A DNA stretch of 64,000 nt. It comes from Immundisolibacterales bacterium. Lineage in GTDB: Bacteria > Pseudomonadota > Gammaproteobacteria > HK1. The translations under genes were made by a program, and so were the position numbers. The notes under the pieces are model-generated. The model ran no database searches and was not told the DNA's origin. It worked only from the letters and a program-made list of their open reading frames with translations. Numbering within the stretch: position 1 is the first letter of the stretch; every line of letters starts with the position of its first letter. The stretch is from the NCBI GenBank assembly GCA_026712715.1, contig JAPOPW010000001.1, positions 1-64,000 of the forward strand, written 5' to 3'. This document shows, in pieces, positions 43,718 to 52,357 of this stretch.

Positions 43718-44047
43718 ATGGACATGGTGGAGAGATTCGAGAGTCTGCTCGCGGCCGGAAAGGAGAGCCCGATGCTCAGGCTCTCCCTTGGAACGGAATA
43801 CCTGAAGCGCGACGATCCCGACACCGCCATCGCGCATCTCGCGCGGGCGGTGGAGCTCGATCCGGACTACTCCGCCGCGTGGCAGCATCTCGGGCGCGCC
43901 CTCGACGCCGTCGAGCGCGCGCAAGAGGCCGCGACCGCGTGGCGGCGCGGCGTCGAGGCGGCCGAGCGCCGGGGCGACGCGCAGGCCGCCAAGGTCATGC
44001 GGGTATGGCTGCGCCGCCTCGAACGGCGGGGGGCCGCGGCAACGTGA
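43718..44047 (+). CDS. Small TPR protein
   Basis: A 109-residue soluble protein with two tetratricopeptide-like repeats: 'LRLSLGTEYLKRDDPDTAIA' then 'HLARAVELDPDYSAAWQHLG' and 'RALDAVERAQEAATAWRRGV'. TPRs mediate protein contacts. Its TGA stop overlaps the GTG start of the ABC ATPase (GTGA), so it is coupled to the ATPase-permease pair and may serve as its soluble partner. TGAGGACGG lies upstream of the ATG at 43718. Confidence 0.82.
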   Translation: MDMVERFESLLAAGKESPMLRLSLGTEYLKRDDPDTAIAHLARAVELDPDYSAAWQHLGRALDAVERAQEAATAWRRGVEAAERRGDAQAAKVMRVWLRRLERRGAAAT

Positions 44048-44691
44048 TCGAGGTCGAGGCGCTCGAGCACGGGTTCGCCGAGCGCAGGGTGCTCGACCTC
44101 CCGAGCTGGCGGGTCGCGGCGGGCGAGCGCTGCCTCGTCGTCGGGCCGTCGGGCTCGGGCAAGAGCACGTTGCTGCACCTGGTCGCGGGGCTGGTCGCGC
44201 CCCGCGCGGGGGTCGTCCGGATCGACGGGCAGGACCTTTCCTCCCTCTCCGCGTCCGCCCGGGACCGGTTTCGCGGACGCACCATCGGGTTGCTGCTCCA
44301 GTCCTTCCACCTGCTCGACACGCTGAGCGTGCTCGACAACGTCCGTCTCGCCCGCCGGCTCGCGGGCCTGCCCGAGGACCGCGCGCGCTGCCGGCAGGGG
44401 CTCGAGGCGCTCGACGTGGCCGGCCTCGCTCACGCGCGCCCCTCCACCCTGTCGCATGGACAGGCGCAGCGGGTCGCCCTCGCCCGGGCGGTCGTCAACC
44501 GGCCGAAGCTCATCCTGGCCGACGAACCGACGTCGAGCCTCGACGACGAGAGCTGCGAGCGGGTTGCGGCGCTCGTCGAGACCGAGGCCGAACGGCACGG
44601 CGCCGCCCTCGTGGTGGCGACGCACGACTCGCGCCTGCGCGCCCGCTTCGAACGTCACCTTGCGCTCCGCGCACGGAGCACCGGCGCGTGA
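44044..44691 (+). CDS. ABC transporter ATP-binding protein, LolD/MacB-type
   Basis: A 215-residue ATPase with Walker A 'VVGPSGSGKSTLLHLVAGLV', 'GLLLQSFHLLDTLSVLDNVR', signature 'STLSHGQAQRVALARAVVNR' (LSHGQ, as in many LolD/FtsE/MacB types), Walker B 'LILADEPTSSLDDESCERVA' and the switch His in 'LVVATHDSRLRARF'. The start is GTG in a GTGA overlap with the TPR gene, and its stop overlaps the permease GTG in the same way. With the permease and the DUF3299 protein it resembles the zinc-responsive zrm locus of Pseudomonas aeruginosa (PA4063-PA4066). Confidence 0.92.
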   Translation: MIEVEALEHGFAERRVLDLPSWRVAAGERCLVVGPSGSGKSTLLHLVAGLVAPRAGVVRIDGQDLSSLSASARDRFRGRTIGLLLQSFHLLDTLSVLDNVRLARRLAGLPEDRARCRQGLEALDVAGLAHARPSTLSHGQAQRVALARAVVNRPKLILADEPTSSLDDESCERVAALVETEAERHGAALVVATHDSRLRARFERHLALRARSTGA

Positions 44692-45974
44692 ATTCGTTCG
44701 TCCTCGGAATGCGCACCATCGGGCGCCGCCCGCTGCCCGCGGTCCTGACCTTGGTCCTGCTCATGCTGGGAATCGCGACGGTGGTCGTGGTGCTCCTTTT
44801 CGAGCGCGAGCTCGAGGACCGCCTCGGCCGGGACGCGCGCGGAGTCGACCTGGTGGTCGGGGCCAAGGGGAGCGGGCTCCAGCTCGTCCTGTCCGCGGTG
44901 TTCCACATCGACGTCCCGACCGGGAACGTCCGTCTCCCCGAGCTTCGCGAGATCGCGCGCCACCCCATGGTCGCGGGCGTGATCCCGCTTTCGCTCGGAG
45001 ACGCCTACCGCGGATTCCGGATCGTGGGCACGACCCACGCCTATCCGGACCACTACGGCGCGCGGCTCGCCGGAGGGCGCCTGTGGGAGCGATCGATGGA
45101 GGCGGTGGCCGGGGCGCGCGCCGCCCGCGAGACGGGCCTGCGCGAAGGCAGCTCGTTCGTCGGAGCGCACGGCCTCGAGGGCGACTCGGGGTTCCACCAC
45201 GACGAACAGCCGTACCGGGTGGTGGGGGTGCTGCGGGAGACCGGCACCGTCCTCGACCGGCTCATCCTCGTGAACAGCGCGTCGGTGTGGGAGGTGCACT
45301 CCGTCCACGACGACCCGACCCCGGCGGACGCCGCCGGCGGCGCGGACGAGGCGGACCCGTCCTCGACCGAGGCGTCGGGAGCGGAGAAGGGTGCCGCCGG
45401 CGGCAACTTCGGACTTCCGCCCGGGGACCGGGAGGTGACCGCGATGCTGGTCCGCTACCGCACCCCGCTCGCTGCAATCTCGCTGCCGCGCGCCATCAAT
45501 TCGGGGACGGGGCTGCAGGCCGCCTCCCCGGCGCAGGAGACCGCACGCCTGTTCTACCTCGTCGGCACGGGGCTCGACGCATTCCGGGCGTTTGCCGGAG
45601 TCCTCGTCGTCGCTTCCGCCCTGAGCCTCTTCATCGCGCTGTGGCATGCGTTGCACGAGCAGCGCTACGACCTCGCGGTCATGCGGACCCTCGGGGCATC
45701 GCGGGGGCGCATCCTGCGTTTCGTGCTGGTCCAGGGCGCCGTGCTCGGCGCGGCCGGCGCGGCGCTTGGCACGGCGCTTGGACACGCGTCCGGATGGGTC
45801 CTCGCGCAATGGCTCGAACGCGAGCGCAACCTCTCGATGGGAAGTCTCGGGTGGGCGCCCGAGGAAGGGGTCGTCATCGCGGGAGCGGTGCTGATCGCGC
45901 TCGTCGCGGCCGCGGTGCCCGCCATGCGCGCGTATCGCCTCGACGTCGCGGCGGTGCTCGCCGAGCGCCGCTGA
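44688..45974 (+). CDS. FtsX/MacB-type ABC permease
   Basis: A 428-residue inner-membrane protein with the four-helix layout of MacB/LolC: one N-terminal helix ('LTLVLLMLGIATVVVVLLFE'), a large periplasmic domain, then three helices ('FAGVLVVASALSLFIALWHA', 'VQGAVLGAAGAALGTALGHA', 'VVIAGAVLIALVAAAVPAMR'). 'EQRYDLAVMRTLGASRGRIL' is the FtsX-family cytoplasmic loop. A low-complexity Asp/Ala/Glu insert ('DAAGGADEADPSSTEASGAE') sits in the periplasmic domain. Such pumps use ATP to move substrates or lipoproteins from the periplasmic side, not through the membrane. It is coupled to the ATPase by GTGA. Confidence 0.9.
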   Translation: MNSFVLGMRTIGRRPLPAVLTLVLLMLGIATVVVVLLFERELEDRLGRDARGVDLVVGAKGSGLQLVLSAVFHIDVPTGNVRLPELREIARHPMVAGVIPLSLGDAYRGFRIVGTTHAYPDHYGARLAGGRLWERSMEAVAGARAARETGLREGSSFVGAHGLEGDSGFHHDEQPYRVVGVLRETGTVLDRLILVNSASVWEVHSVHDDPTPADAAGGADEADPSSTEASGAEKGAAGGNFGLPPGDREVTAMLVRYRTPLAAISLPRAINSGTGLQAASPAQETARLFYLVGTGLDAFRAFAGVLVVASALSLFIALWHALHEQRYDLAVMRTLGASRGRILRFVLVQGAVLGAAGAALGTALGHASGWVLAQWLERERNLSMGSLGWAPEEGVVIAGAVLIALVAAAVPAMRAYRLDVAAVLAERR

Positions 45975-45998
45975 GCCGCTCGATCGGCGGCCGCGTGC

Positions 45999-46014
45999 GC
46001 CCCGGGAACGGGGC
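45999..46014. terminator. Short hairpin between convergent genes
   Basis: GCCCCG-GGAA-CGGGGC forms a 6-bp GC stem with a GGAA tetraloop, between the permease stop and the convergent DUF3299 stop. There is no U-tract on either side, so it is at best a weak bidirectional terminator. Confidence 0.35.
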
Positions 46015-46028
46015 CACCTCCCCGCGCT

Positions 46029-46577
46029 TCAGCTCGCCGAGCGGGCGGCGTTCAGACGGTAGTGGAGCCCGGTCCCGAGCTCGTCCTCCTCGAGCAGCTC
46101 GAACCGTCCTTCCAGAAGCACCGGCTCGAGGGTGTAGCGCACCCCCTCGTCGCACTTGACCTCCACCAGGCCGCGCGCGGATGCCGGCAGGCAGAAGGGG
46201 CAGCTCGGGGGGAGGGCGCTCAGCAGGAAGTAGGTGTGGGTCTCGCCGGCCTCGAGCGGATACATGAAGCCCTTGATCCGGACCACCGTTCCGTCCTTGG
46301 CCTTGAGCGAGTCCGGGTAGGAGACGTGGAACACCGTCTGGAGCGGAGCGGGATTCTCGACGGTGACCTCGAGGTTCATCAGGTCGTCCCACGTCAGGGC
46401 CGTGGCCGGGGCTTCCGGCACCTGGTTGTGCACGTCGTGCCCGGGTACCGGCTCGCTGCCGCGGCTTCCGAACGGATTCAGGGCCGCGGCGGGGCCGTGC
46501 GCGAGGCCGACGAGGAGGGCGAAGCCGGAGGCCGCGAGCGACGGGAACATCGTTTTCCGTATTCGTGCATGCATCAT
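46029..46577 (-). CDS. Secreted DUF3299 protein
   Basis: About 182 residues with a signal sequence ('SLAASGFALLVGLAHGPAAA'). The body matches the DUF3299 pattern: 'TWDDLMNLEVTVENPAPLQT', 'VRIKGFMYPLEAGETHTYFL', then 'LPPSCPFCLPASARGLVEVK', where the SCPFC cysteines may bind metal, and 'FELLEEDELGTGLHYRL'. DUF3299 proteins co-occur with LolD-like ATPase/FtsX permease pairs, including a zinc-regulated locus in Pseudomonas, which fits the convergent operon next door. Two adjacent ATGs at 46577/46574 are possible starts. I saw no Zur-like palindrome upstream. Confidence 0.85.
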   Translation of the reverse strand: MMHARIRKTMFPSLAASGFALLVGLAHGPAAALNPFGSRGSEPVPGHDVHNQVPEAPATALTWDDLMNLEVTVENPAPLQTVFHVSYPDSLKAKDGTVVRIKGFMYPLEAGETHTYFLLSALPPSCPFCLPASARGLVEVKCDEGVRYTLEPVLLEGRFELLEEDELGTGLHYRLNAARSAS

Positions 46578-46811
46578 GACTGGTCTACCGTGAATGAACG
46601 GGCGCAGCCGCGCGGACAGGGCCCCGCGGAGCTGCCCGGTCGCCCGAGCAGGAAACGGGTGCTTCGATGCGGCCCCGCTCGCCGAAGTGGTCCCCAGGCG
46701 ATCATGCGAACCGCGCGGCATGGCCATCGCGCTCCGGCCACCGTGCTCCGTGGCGCCGGAGCCCGCCGACACTCGTCGACGGGTTCCGGCACCGCTCGAT
46801 GTCCGGCGTTC

Positions 46812-47867
46812 TCAGCGGATCGCGATCGGCGAGCCGTGCGAGCCGGTGCCGCCGCGGATCGGGGACGGCGAGTAGATGTACGCGAAGACGTACGCCTTGT
46901 CGTCCGCGAGCTGCGTCAGGGCCAGGTTCTCCTGGGTGACGATGCCGTGGCGGGTCTGCAGGTAGTTGTGCACGCAGAACGCGCACGCGGGTTCGTCCGG
47001 ATACGGGACCGGGTCCGTCGCCGGCCAGGTGTCGCCCGCGACCACGCCGGCCTTGACGTCCTCGGCCACCCAGCGCGCGACGTCCATGCAGATGCCCGGA
47101 GTGCCCTGGTTGTAGGCTGGCGGGTCGCCCCAGTGCCGCTCCCAGTTGTAGCGGAAGAGGAGCGCATCGCCTTCGGCGAACTGGAACGCGCTCATGCCCT
47201 GCATCTCCAGCACCTTCCCGAGATCATCCATGTTGGCGCAGGTGCCGTGCTCCATGTCGCCGTGGACCAGGGTGAAGTCGATGAGGACCCCCCGTGCCAC
47301 GATGGGATGCAGCTTCTCGATACCGAGCTGCTGCAGCCCGTACGCACTTTGCATTTCCTGCACCGTGTAGCCGTTGTAGAAGCGCATGTTGCTCTTGTCG
47401 CCGTCCGCGCCGACCTGCACCCCGACGTGCCCGAGGCCGTCGAACTGGGTCCCGGCCTGCCCGATCTCCGTGGCGAGGAACTCGTCGTGCCAGACGATCC
47501 TGTTCTGCCCGACCGGGCCGCCGGTGGGGGAGGCGGGGATGCGCAGCACCCACTTGCGCTCGCCGAACATCGGCATGCCGCTGTGGTACTCGTGTCCCAG
47601 CTGGTACGTCTTGCCCTCTCTGATGGCGCCGAGCGCACGTGCCACCACCTTGGGCATCTTGTACCAGTTGGTCGAGCCGGCCTGGTCGCCTTCACCCCAG
47701 ATTGCATGCGGCCACCAGATGCTCCCCATCGGGGTGTCCATCACGTCGCCGTCCACCCAGGGCTTGCCGGCACACTCCTTCCAGTCATCCTCGCAGGCGG
47801 CCTGCGCGGTGGCGACGGCGAGGCCCGCGACGACTGCGAACGCGGCCGAAATCAGCTTCTTTGTCAT
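46812..47867 (-). CDS. Secreted cyclase-family (kynurenine-formamidase-like) protein
   Basis: A 351-residue protein with a signal peptide ('LISAAFAVVAGLAVATAQA') and the cyclase fold (PF04199): 'HSGMPMFGERKWVLRIPASP', 'EIGQAGTQFDGLGHVGVQVG', 'GVLIDFTLVHGD', 'FAEGDALLFRYNWERHWGDP' and 'CMDVARWVAEDVKAGVVAGD'. Kynurenine formamidase uses HxGTHxDxxxH to bind metal; here the two first His are Gln (QAGTQFDGLGH), while Asp and the last His remain. It may bind a different metal set or have altered chemistry. ATG 47867 has GGTGGAG upstream. The 234-bp gap to DUF3299 holds no gene. Confidence 0.85.
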   Translation of the reverse strand: MTKKLISAAFAVVAGLAVATAQAACEDDWKECAGKPWVDGDVMDTPMGSIWWPHAIWGEGDQAGSTNWYKMPKVVARALGAIREGKTYQLGHEYHSGMPMFGERKWVLRIPASPTGGPVGQNRIVWHDEFLATEIGQAGTQFDGLGHVGVQVGADGDKSNMRFYNGYTVQEMQSAYGLQQLGIEKLHPIVARGVLIDFTLVHGDMEHGTCANMDDLGKVLEMQGMSAFQFAEGDALLFRYNWERHWGDPPAYNQGTPGICMDVARWVAEDVKAGVVAGDTWPATDPVPYPDEPACAFCVHNYLQTRHGIVTQENLALTQLADDKAYVFAYIYSPSPIRGGTGSHGSPIAIR

Positions 47868-47961
47868 GATCGTGGTTCTCCACCTGATGAGACGTGCCGG
47901 CCCCGCAGGCCCCGGCGATGGGGGCGAGCGGGTCGAGATTGCCCCCGCCGCCGACCGATCG

Positions 47962-47967
47962 AGTATA
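47962..47967 (-). promoter_or_regulatory. Candidate -10 box upstream of the cyclase gene
   Basis: TATACT on the minus strand, about 95 bp before ATG 47867, downstream of an AT-rich patch (about 47980-48030) that stands out from the GC-rich surroundings. The matching -35 is weak. Confidence 0.35.
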
Positions 47968-48048
47968 GCTGCCACTTGGCGGAGAAGAAAATTCGCGGAG
48001 ACGAAATGTCATAATATTACAATCCGTTAGCGGTGGAAGGGCGAAGGG

Positions 48049-49500
48049 TCAGACCCGCCAGAAGCCCGGGGTCAGGATAACCAGCAAGGTGAAGATCTCG
48101 AGCCGGCCGAGCAACATCGCGAGACTGAGGAGCAGCTTTGCGGCGGGTCCGATGTCCGCGTAGTTGGAACCGACCGCGCCGAGACCCGGCCCGAGGTTGT
48201 TGAGGCACGCCGCGACCGCGGAGAACGCGGTGACCTGGTCGAGCCCGGTGGCCATCAGCGCGATGAGGAAGAACACGAATGCGACGACGTAGCCGGCGAA
48301 GAACCCCCACACCGCGCCCACCACCCGGTCGGAGAGGGCGGTCTCGCCGACCTTGATCGACACCCGCGCGTTCGGGTGGATGAGCTGCTGGATCTCGCGC
48401 AGCCCCTGCTTGAGGAGCAGCAGCACGCGGATCACCTTGAGTCCGCCCCCGGTGGAGCCCGCGCAGGCGCCGACGAAGCTCGAGAGCAGGAGCACCACCG
48501 GCAGCATCCCCGGCCACGCGGTATAGCCGCTCGTGGTGAAGCCGGTCGTGGTGGCGAACGCGATCGCCTGGAACGCACCCGCGCGGATCGCAGCGAGGGC
48601 GCTCTCGAAGGTCCCCGTGGCGTACAGGTAGGCGCTGGCGCCCACGACCATGACGACGAGGAAGTACGCGTATGCGCGCAACTCCGCATCCTGGAGATAC
48701 GCCGCCGGGCTCCGCGCCCGCCAGGCGACGAAGTGCAGCGCGAAGTTGATTCCGGCGAGGATCATGAAGACCATCGCGACCCCTTCGACGGCCGGGCTGT
48801 CGAAGTGGCCGAGACTCGCGTCGTGGGTCGAGAACCCGCCGATGGCCACCGTCGAGAAGCTGTGCGCGACGGCGTCGAACCACTCCATGCCGGCCGCCCG
48901 GTAGCCGAGCGCGCAGAGGATGGTCAGGCCGAGGTAGATGTACCAGAGCGCCTTCGCGGTCTCCGTGATCCGGGGGGTGAGCTTCTGGTCCTTCATCGGG
49001 CCGGGGGTCTCCGCCCGGTAGAGCTGCAGTCCGCCGATTCCGAGCACCGGCAGGATCGCGACCGCGAGCACGATGATCCCCATTCCACCCAGCCACTGGA
49101 GCATCTGGCGGTAGAAGAGCAGCGACCGGGGGAGCGAATCGATGCCGGTGATCACCGTCGCGCCGGTGGTGGTGAGGCCCGACACCGCCTCGAATACCGC
49201 GTCGGCGACCGACATCTCCGGCTCGTCGAGGAGCAGGAACGGCACCGCGCCCGACAGCCCGAGCACCCCCCAGAACGCAACCACCACGAGGAAGCCGTCG
49301 CGGAGCCGGAGATCGCGGCGGTGGCTGCGCACCGGCAGCCACAGGGCAATCCCGCATCCGAGAACCAGCGACATCGCGATCGCGAACGAGACGACGTTGC
49401 CGTCCTCGTAGATCCACGCCACCGCGAGCGGCGGCACCATGGTCAGGCTGAACAGCCCGAGCAGGACCCCGAGGATGCGCTGAACGGCGAACCAGTGCAT
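48049..49500 (-). CDS. trkH: Trk potassium uptake membrane subunit TrkH
   Basis: K+ channel-like subunit with four pseudo-repeats of membrane-pore-membrane. A 483-residue protein. Selectivity-filter regions are visible as 'GLTTTGATVITGIDSL', 'FSTVAIGGFSTHDASLGHFD', 'ATTTGFTTSGYTAWPG' and 'VAACLNNLGPGLGAVG'. 'SFVGACAGSTGGGLKVIRVL' is the conserved cytoplasmic hinge. It ends 'LLVILTPGFWRV', a typical TrkH end. It follows trkA by 110 bp and works with it. Confidence 0.95.
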   Translation of the reverse strand: MHWFAVQRILGVLLGLFSLTMVPPLAVAWIYEDGNVVSFAIAMSLVLGCGIALWLPVRSHRRDLRLRDGFLVVVAFWGVLGLSGAVPFLLLDEPEMSVADAVFEAVSGLTTTGATVITGIDSLPRSLLFYRQMLQWLGGMGIIVLAVAILPVLGIGGLQLYRAETPGPMKDQKLTPRITETAKALWYIYLGLTILCALGYRAAGMEWFDAVAHSFSTVAIGGFSTHDASLGHFDSPAVEGVAMVFMILAGINFALHFVAWRARSPAAYLQDAELRAYAYFLVVMVVGASAYLYATGTFESALAAIRAGAFQAIAFATTTGFTTSGYTAWPGMLPVVLLLSSFVGACAGSTGGGLKVIRVLLLLKQGLREIQQLIHPNARVSIKVGETALSDRVVGAVWGFFAGYVVAFVFFLIALMATGLDQVTAFSAVAACLNNLGPGLGAVGSNYADIGPAAKLLLSLAMLLGRLEIFTLLVILTPGFWRV

Positions 49501-49610
49501 GCAGGCGTGGTGGGCGGGTCAGGGTCCCGGAGCGGTCAAGAGTCGCGGGGCGCACGGCCGGGGCGCCCTCCGTACGTGCTCGCGGCCGGTCCCGTCCGAG
49601 GCGGTGGACC

Positions 49611-50993
49611 TCACGGTGGGTAGTGCATCTCGGTCGTGATCTGGAACAGTTGCTCGACGTCCGGGACCCGTCGCTTGTCCAGCAGGAACAGGATGACGTG
49701 GTCGTCCGCCTCGATGACCGTGTCGTGGTGGGCCATGATCACTTCGCCGTCGCGCACCAGGGTGGTGATGGTCGTGTCGGGCGGGAGGTCGATGCCCCCG
49801 ACCTGCCGGCCGATCACCCGTGAGGTGAGCCGGGTGCCGTGCGCGACCGCCTCGATGGCCTCCGCCGCGCCTCGTCGCAGGGAATGGACCGCGACCACGT
49901 CGCCGCGCCGCACGCGCGCGAGCAGGGTGCCGATGGTGGTCTGGGCGGGAGAGAAGGCGATGTCGATGCTGTTCCCCTGCACGAGGTCCGCGTACACCCC
50001 GCGGTTGATGAGGGACATGACCTTGCCGGCCCCGAGCCGTTTCGCGAGCATGGCGGACAGGATGTTCGCCTGGTCGTCGTTGGTGACCGCGCAGAACACG
50101 TCCGTGCGGTCGATGTTCTCCTCGAGCAGCAGGTCCTCGTCCGCCGCGTCCCCCTGCAGCACGACCGTGCGGACGAGCTCCTCGGAAAGGCGCGTGACCA
50201 CCTTGTCGCTGCGCTCGATGAGCTTCACGCGGTAGTTGGGCTCGAGCGCCTGCGCAAGCCGCCGGCCGATGTTGCCGCCCCCCGCCAGCATCACCGTCCG
50301 CACCCGGCTCTCCCGGTTGCGGAGCTCTCCGAGGACGTTGCCGATGTCCTGGCGCGCCGCGACGAAGAAGACCTCGTCGTCGACCTCGATCACCGTGTCG
50401 CCGTCGGGAATGATCGCTCCGCCGCGCCGATAGATGGCCGCGACGCGGGCGTCGACCGTCGGGAGGTGGTCGCTCAGGGTGCGCAGGGCGTGTCCGACGA
50501 GCGGCCCGCCGTGAAACGCGCGCACCGCCACCATGAGCACGATGCCGTCCGCGAATTCGAGGACCTGGAGGGTCCCCGGATACTCGATGATCCGTTCGAT
50601 GTGGTTCGTGACTTCCTGCTCGGGGCTGATGAGCTCGTCGATGGCGAGGCATCCCGGCTCGAAGAGCGTCTTCTGGTTCAGGTACGAACGGGCGCGCACC
50701 CGTGCGATCCGGGTCGGGGTGCCGAACAGGTGGCAAGCCACCTGGCAGGCGATCATGTTCGTCTCGTCGCTGTTGGTGACCGCGAGCAGCATGTCCGCGT
50801 CCTCCGCCCCCGCGCGGCGCAGCACGTCCGGGTGCGAGGCGAATCCGGTCAGGGTCCGCAGATCGAAGTGCTCCTGAAGGTGGCGAAGCGCCTCGGGGTT
50901 GCTGTCGACGACGGTGATGTCGTTGGCTTCGCCCGAGAGCGACGCGGCCACCGAGCTGCCCACCTGACCGGCGCCGAGGATGAGGATGTTCAC
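49611..50993 (-). CDS. trkA: Trk potassium uptake regulatory subunit TrkA
   Basis: Peripheral NAD-binding gating ring of the Trk system. About 460 residues from GTG 50993. Two Rossmann RCK-N domains start '[20 protein letters not shown]' (residue 1) and 'TVMLAGGGNIGRRLAQALEP' (about 233); each is followed by an RCK-C domain (for example 'LPPDTTITTLVRDGEVIMAH'). The duplicated layout is typical. Its GTG overlaps the ntrX stop as GTGA. Confidence 0.95.
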   Translation of the reverse strand: MNILILGAGQVGSSVAASLSGEANDITVVDSNPEALRHLQEHFDLRTLTGFASHPDVLRRAGAEDADMLLAVTNSDETNMIACQVACHLFGTPTRIARVRARSYLNQKTLFEPGCLAIDELISPEQEVTNHIERIIEYPGTLQVLEFADGIVLMVAVRAFHGGPLVGHALRTLSDHLPTVDARVAAIYRRGGAIIPDGDTVIEVDDEVFFVAARQDIGNVLGELRNRESRVRTVMLAGGGNIGRRLAQALEPNYRVKLIERSDKVVTRLSEELVRTVVLQGDAADEDLLLEENIDRTDVFCAVTNDDQANILSAMLAKRLGAGKVMSLINRGVYADLVQGNSIDIAFSPAQTTIGTLLARVRRGDVVAVHSLRRGAAEAIEAVAHGTRLTSRVIGRQVGGIDLPPDTTITTLVRDGEVIMAHHDTVIEADDHVILFLLDKRRVPDVEQLFQITTEMHYPP

Positions 50994-52357
50994 GTCGTGA
51001 ACCGCCCTCCGGCCGCCCGGCGGTCGATGCCGAGCTGCTTCAGCTTGCGGTAGAGGTGGCTCCGCTCGATCCCGATCCGCGAGGCGATCTCGCTCATGCT
51101 GGAGCCCGGACGCTCGAACTGGTGAAGAAGGTAGGCGCGCTCGAACCGTTCGCGGGCCTCCTTGAACGGCAGGTCCAGGTCCTCGGACGAAGCCCCCGCG
51201 CCGGCGACCGCTCCCAGGCTCGCGTCCACCTCGCGAACGTCGATGTCGGGTCCCTGCCCGAGGATCAGCAGCCGCTGGACGACGTTGCGGAGCTCGCGCA
51301 CGTTCCCCGGCCAGCGATGGTTGCGCAGGCGGTTCTTGGCCGCGACGTCGCAGCGCCGGAACGGGACGTTCTCCCCGGTCGCGAACTCGTCGATGAACCA
51401 CTCCACGAGGGCGGGGACGTCCTCGGCGTGCTCCCGCAACGGCGGAACCTCGATGGGAACGACGTTGAGGAGGTAGTAGAGATCGTCGTGCAGTTCCCCC
51501 TGCGCGACCGCGGCGGACAGCTCGCGGCGCGAGGCGGCGATGATCCGCGCGTCCACCTTCACCGGATCGCGTCCCCCGGAGCGCAGGAACGAGCCGTTCT
51601 GGAGCGCGCCCGCGAAGCTCGCCTGCATGGCGGACGGCATGTCCGCGATGTCTTCCAGGAAGACGGTGCCGGCGTTGGCGCGCTCGAGAGGACCGTAGTG
51701 GATGGTGGAGCCTCGTTCGGATCCGAACAGCTCCTCCGGACTCGTCAGCCCCGCCACCGACACGGCCACGAAGGGTCCCGCCCGGCGCGGACTGAGCGTG
51801 TGCACGTGGCGGGCGAGGCGCGACTTGCCGGTCCCCGACTCGCCGGTCACGAGGATCGGGGCGTCGTGGGCCGCCGCCCCGGCGGCGCGATCGCGCAGCT
51901 CGTCCATCGCGGTGCTGGTGCCGACGAGGTCGGTGCCGCTTTCGGTGCGGCGCCGCAGGCGCAGGTTCTCGCGGGCGAGGCGATCCGCCTCGAGCGCCCG
52001 GCCGACGGTAAGGATGAGCTTTGCGAGCGAGATCGGCTTCTCCAGGAAGTCGTAGGCTCCCAGCCGGGTCGCCTCGATCGCGGTCTCGATGGTCCCGTGC
52101 CCCGACATCATGATGACCGGAGCGTCGAGGCCCCCGCCGGACGACCATTCCCGAAGCAGCGAGATGCCGTCCGTTCCGGGCATCCAGATGTCGAGGAGGA
52201 TCAGGTCCGGGCGCCGGACCCGGCGCAGATCGCGGGCCGCCTCCGCGCCGGCCGCCGCGACCACTTCGTAGCCCTCGTCCCCGAGGATTTCGGTGACGAG
52301 GGAGCGAATGTCCGGCTCGTCGTCCACCACGAGGACATGGCCGCGCCCCTCAGCCAC
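50990..52357 (-). CDS. ntrX: NtrX-like response regulator with AAA+ domain
   Basis: A 455-residue regulator: receiver domain with phosphoacceptor Asp 56 ('[14 protein letters not shown]'), AAA+ domain (Walker A '[20 protein letters not shown]') and a Fis-type HTH at the end ('[20 protein letters not shown]'). The GAFTGA loop that contacts sigma-54 is absent; the region reads '[19 protein letters not shown]', as is usual for NtrX. The Walker B reads '[10 protein letters not shown]', with Glu 235 and Asp 236 in reversed order from the usual DE. It overlaps ntrY by 8 bp. Likely controls respiration, nitrogen or envelope functions. Confidence 0.91.
   Translation of the reverse strand: MAEGRGHVLVVDDEPDIRSLVTEILGDEGYEVVAAAGAEAARDLRRVRRPDLILLDIWMPGTDGISLLREWSSGGGLDAPVIMMSGHGTIETAIEATRLGAYDFLEKPISLAKLILTVGRALEADRLARENLRLRRRTESGTDLVGTSTAMDELRDRAAGAAAHDAPILVTGESGTGKSRLARHVHTLSPRRAGPFVAVSVAGLTSPEELFGSERGSTIHYGPLERANAGTVFLEDIADMPSAMQASFAGALQNGSFLRSGGRDPVKVDARIIAASRRELSAAVAQGELHDDLYYLLNVVPIEVPPLREHAEDVPALVEWFIDEFATGENVPFRRCDVAAKNRLRNHRWPGNVRELRNVVQRLLILGQGPDIDVREVDASLGAVAGAGASSEDLDLPFKEARERFERAYLLHQFERPGSSMSEIASRIGIERSHLYRKLKQLGIDRRAAGGRFTT

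Noticed and set aside
46578-46811. Zur operator before the DUF3299 gene
   Set aside because: The locus resembles a zinc-regulated one, but no AT-rich Zur-like palindrome is visible in the spacer.
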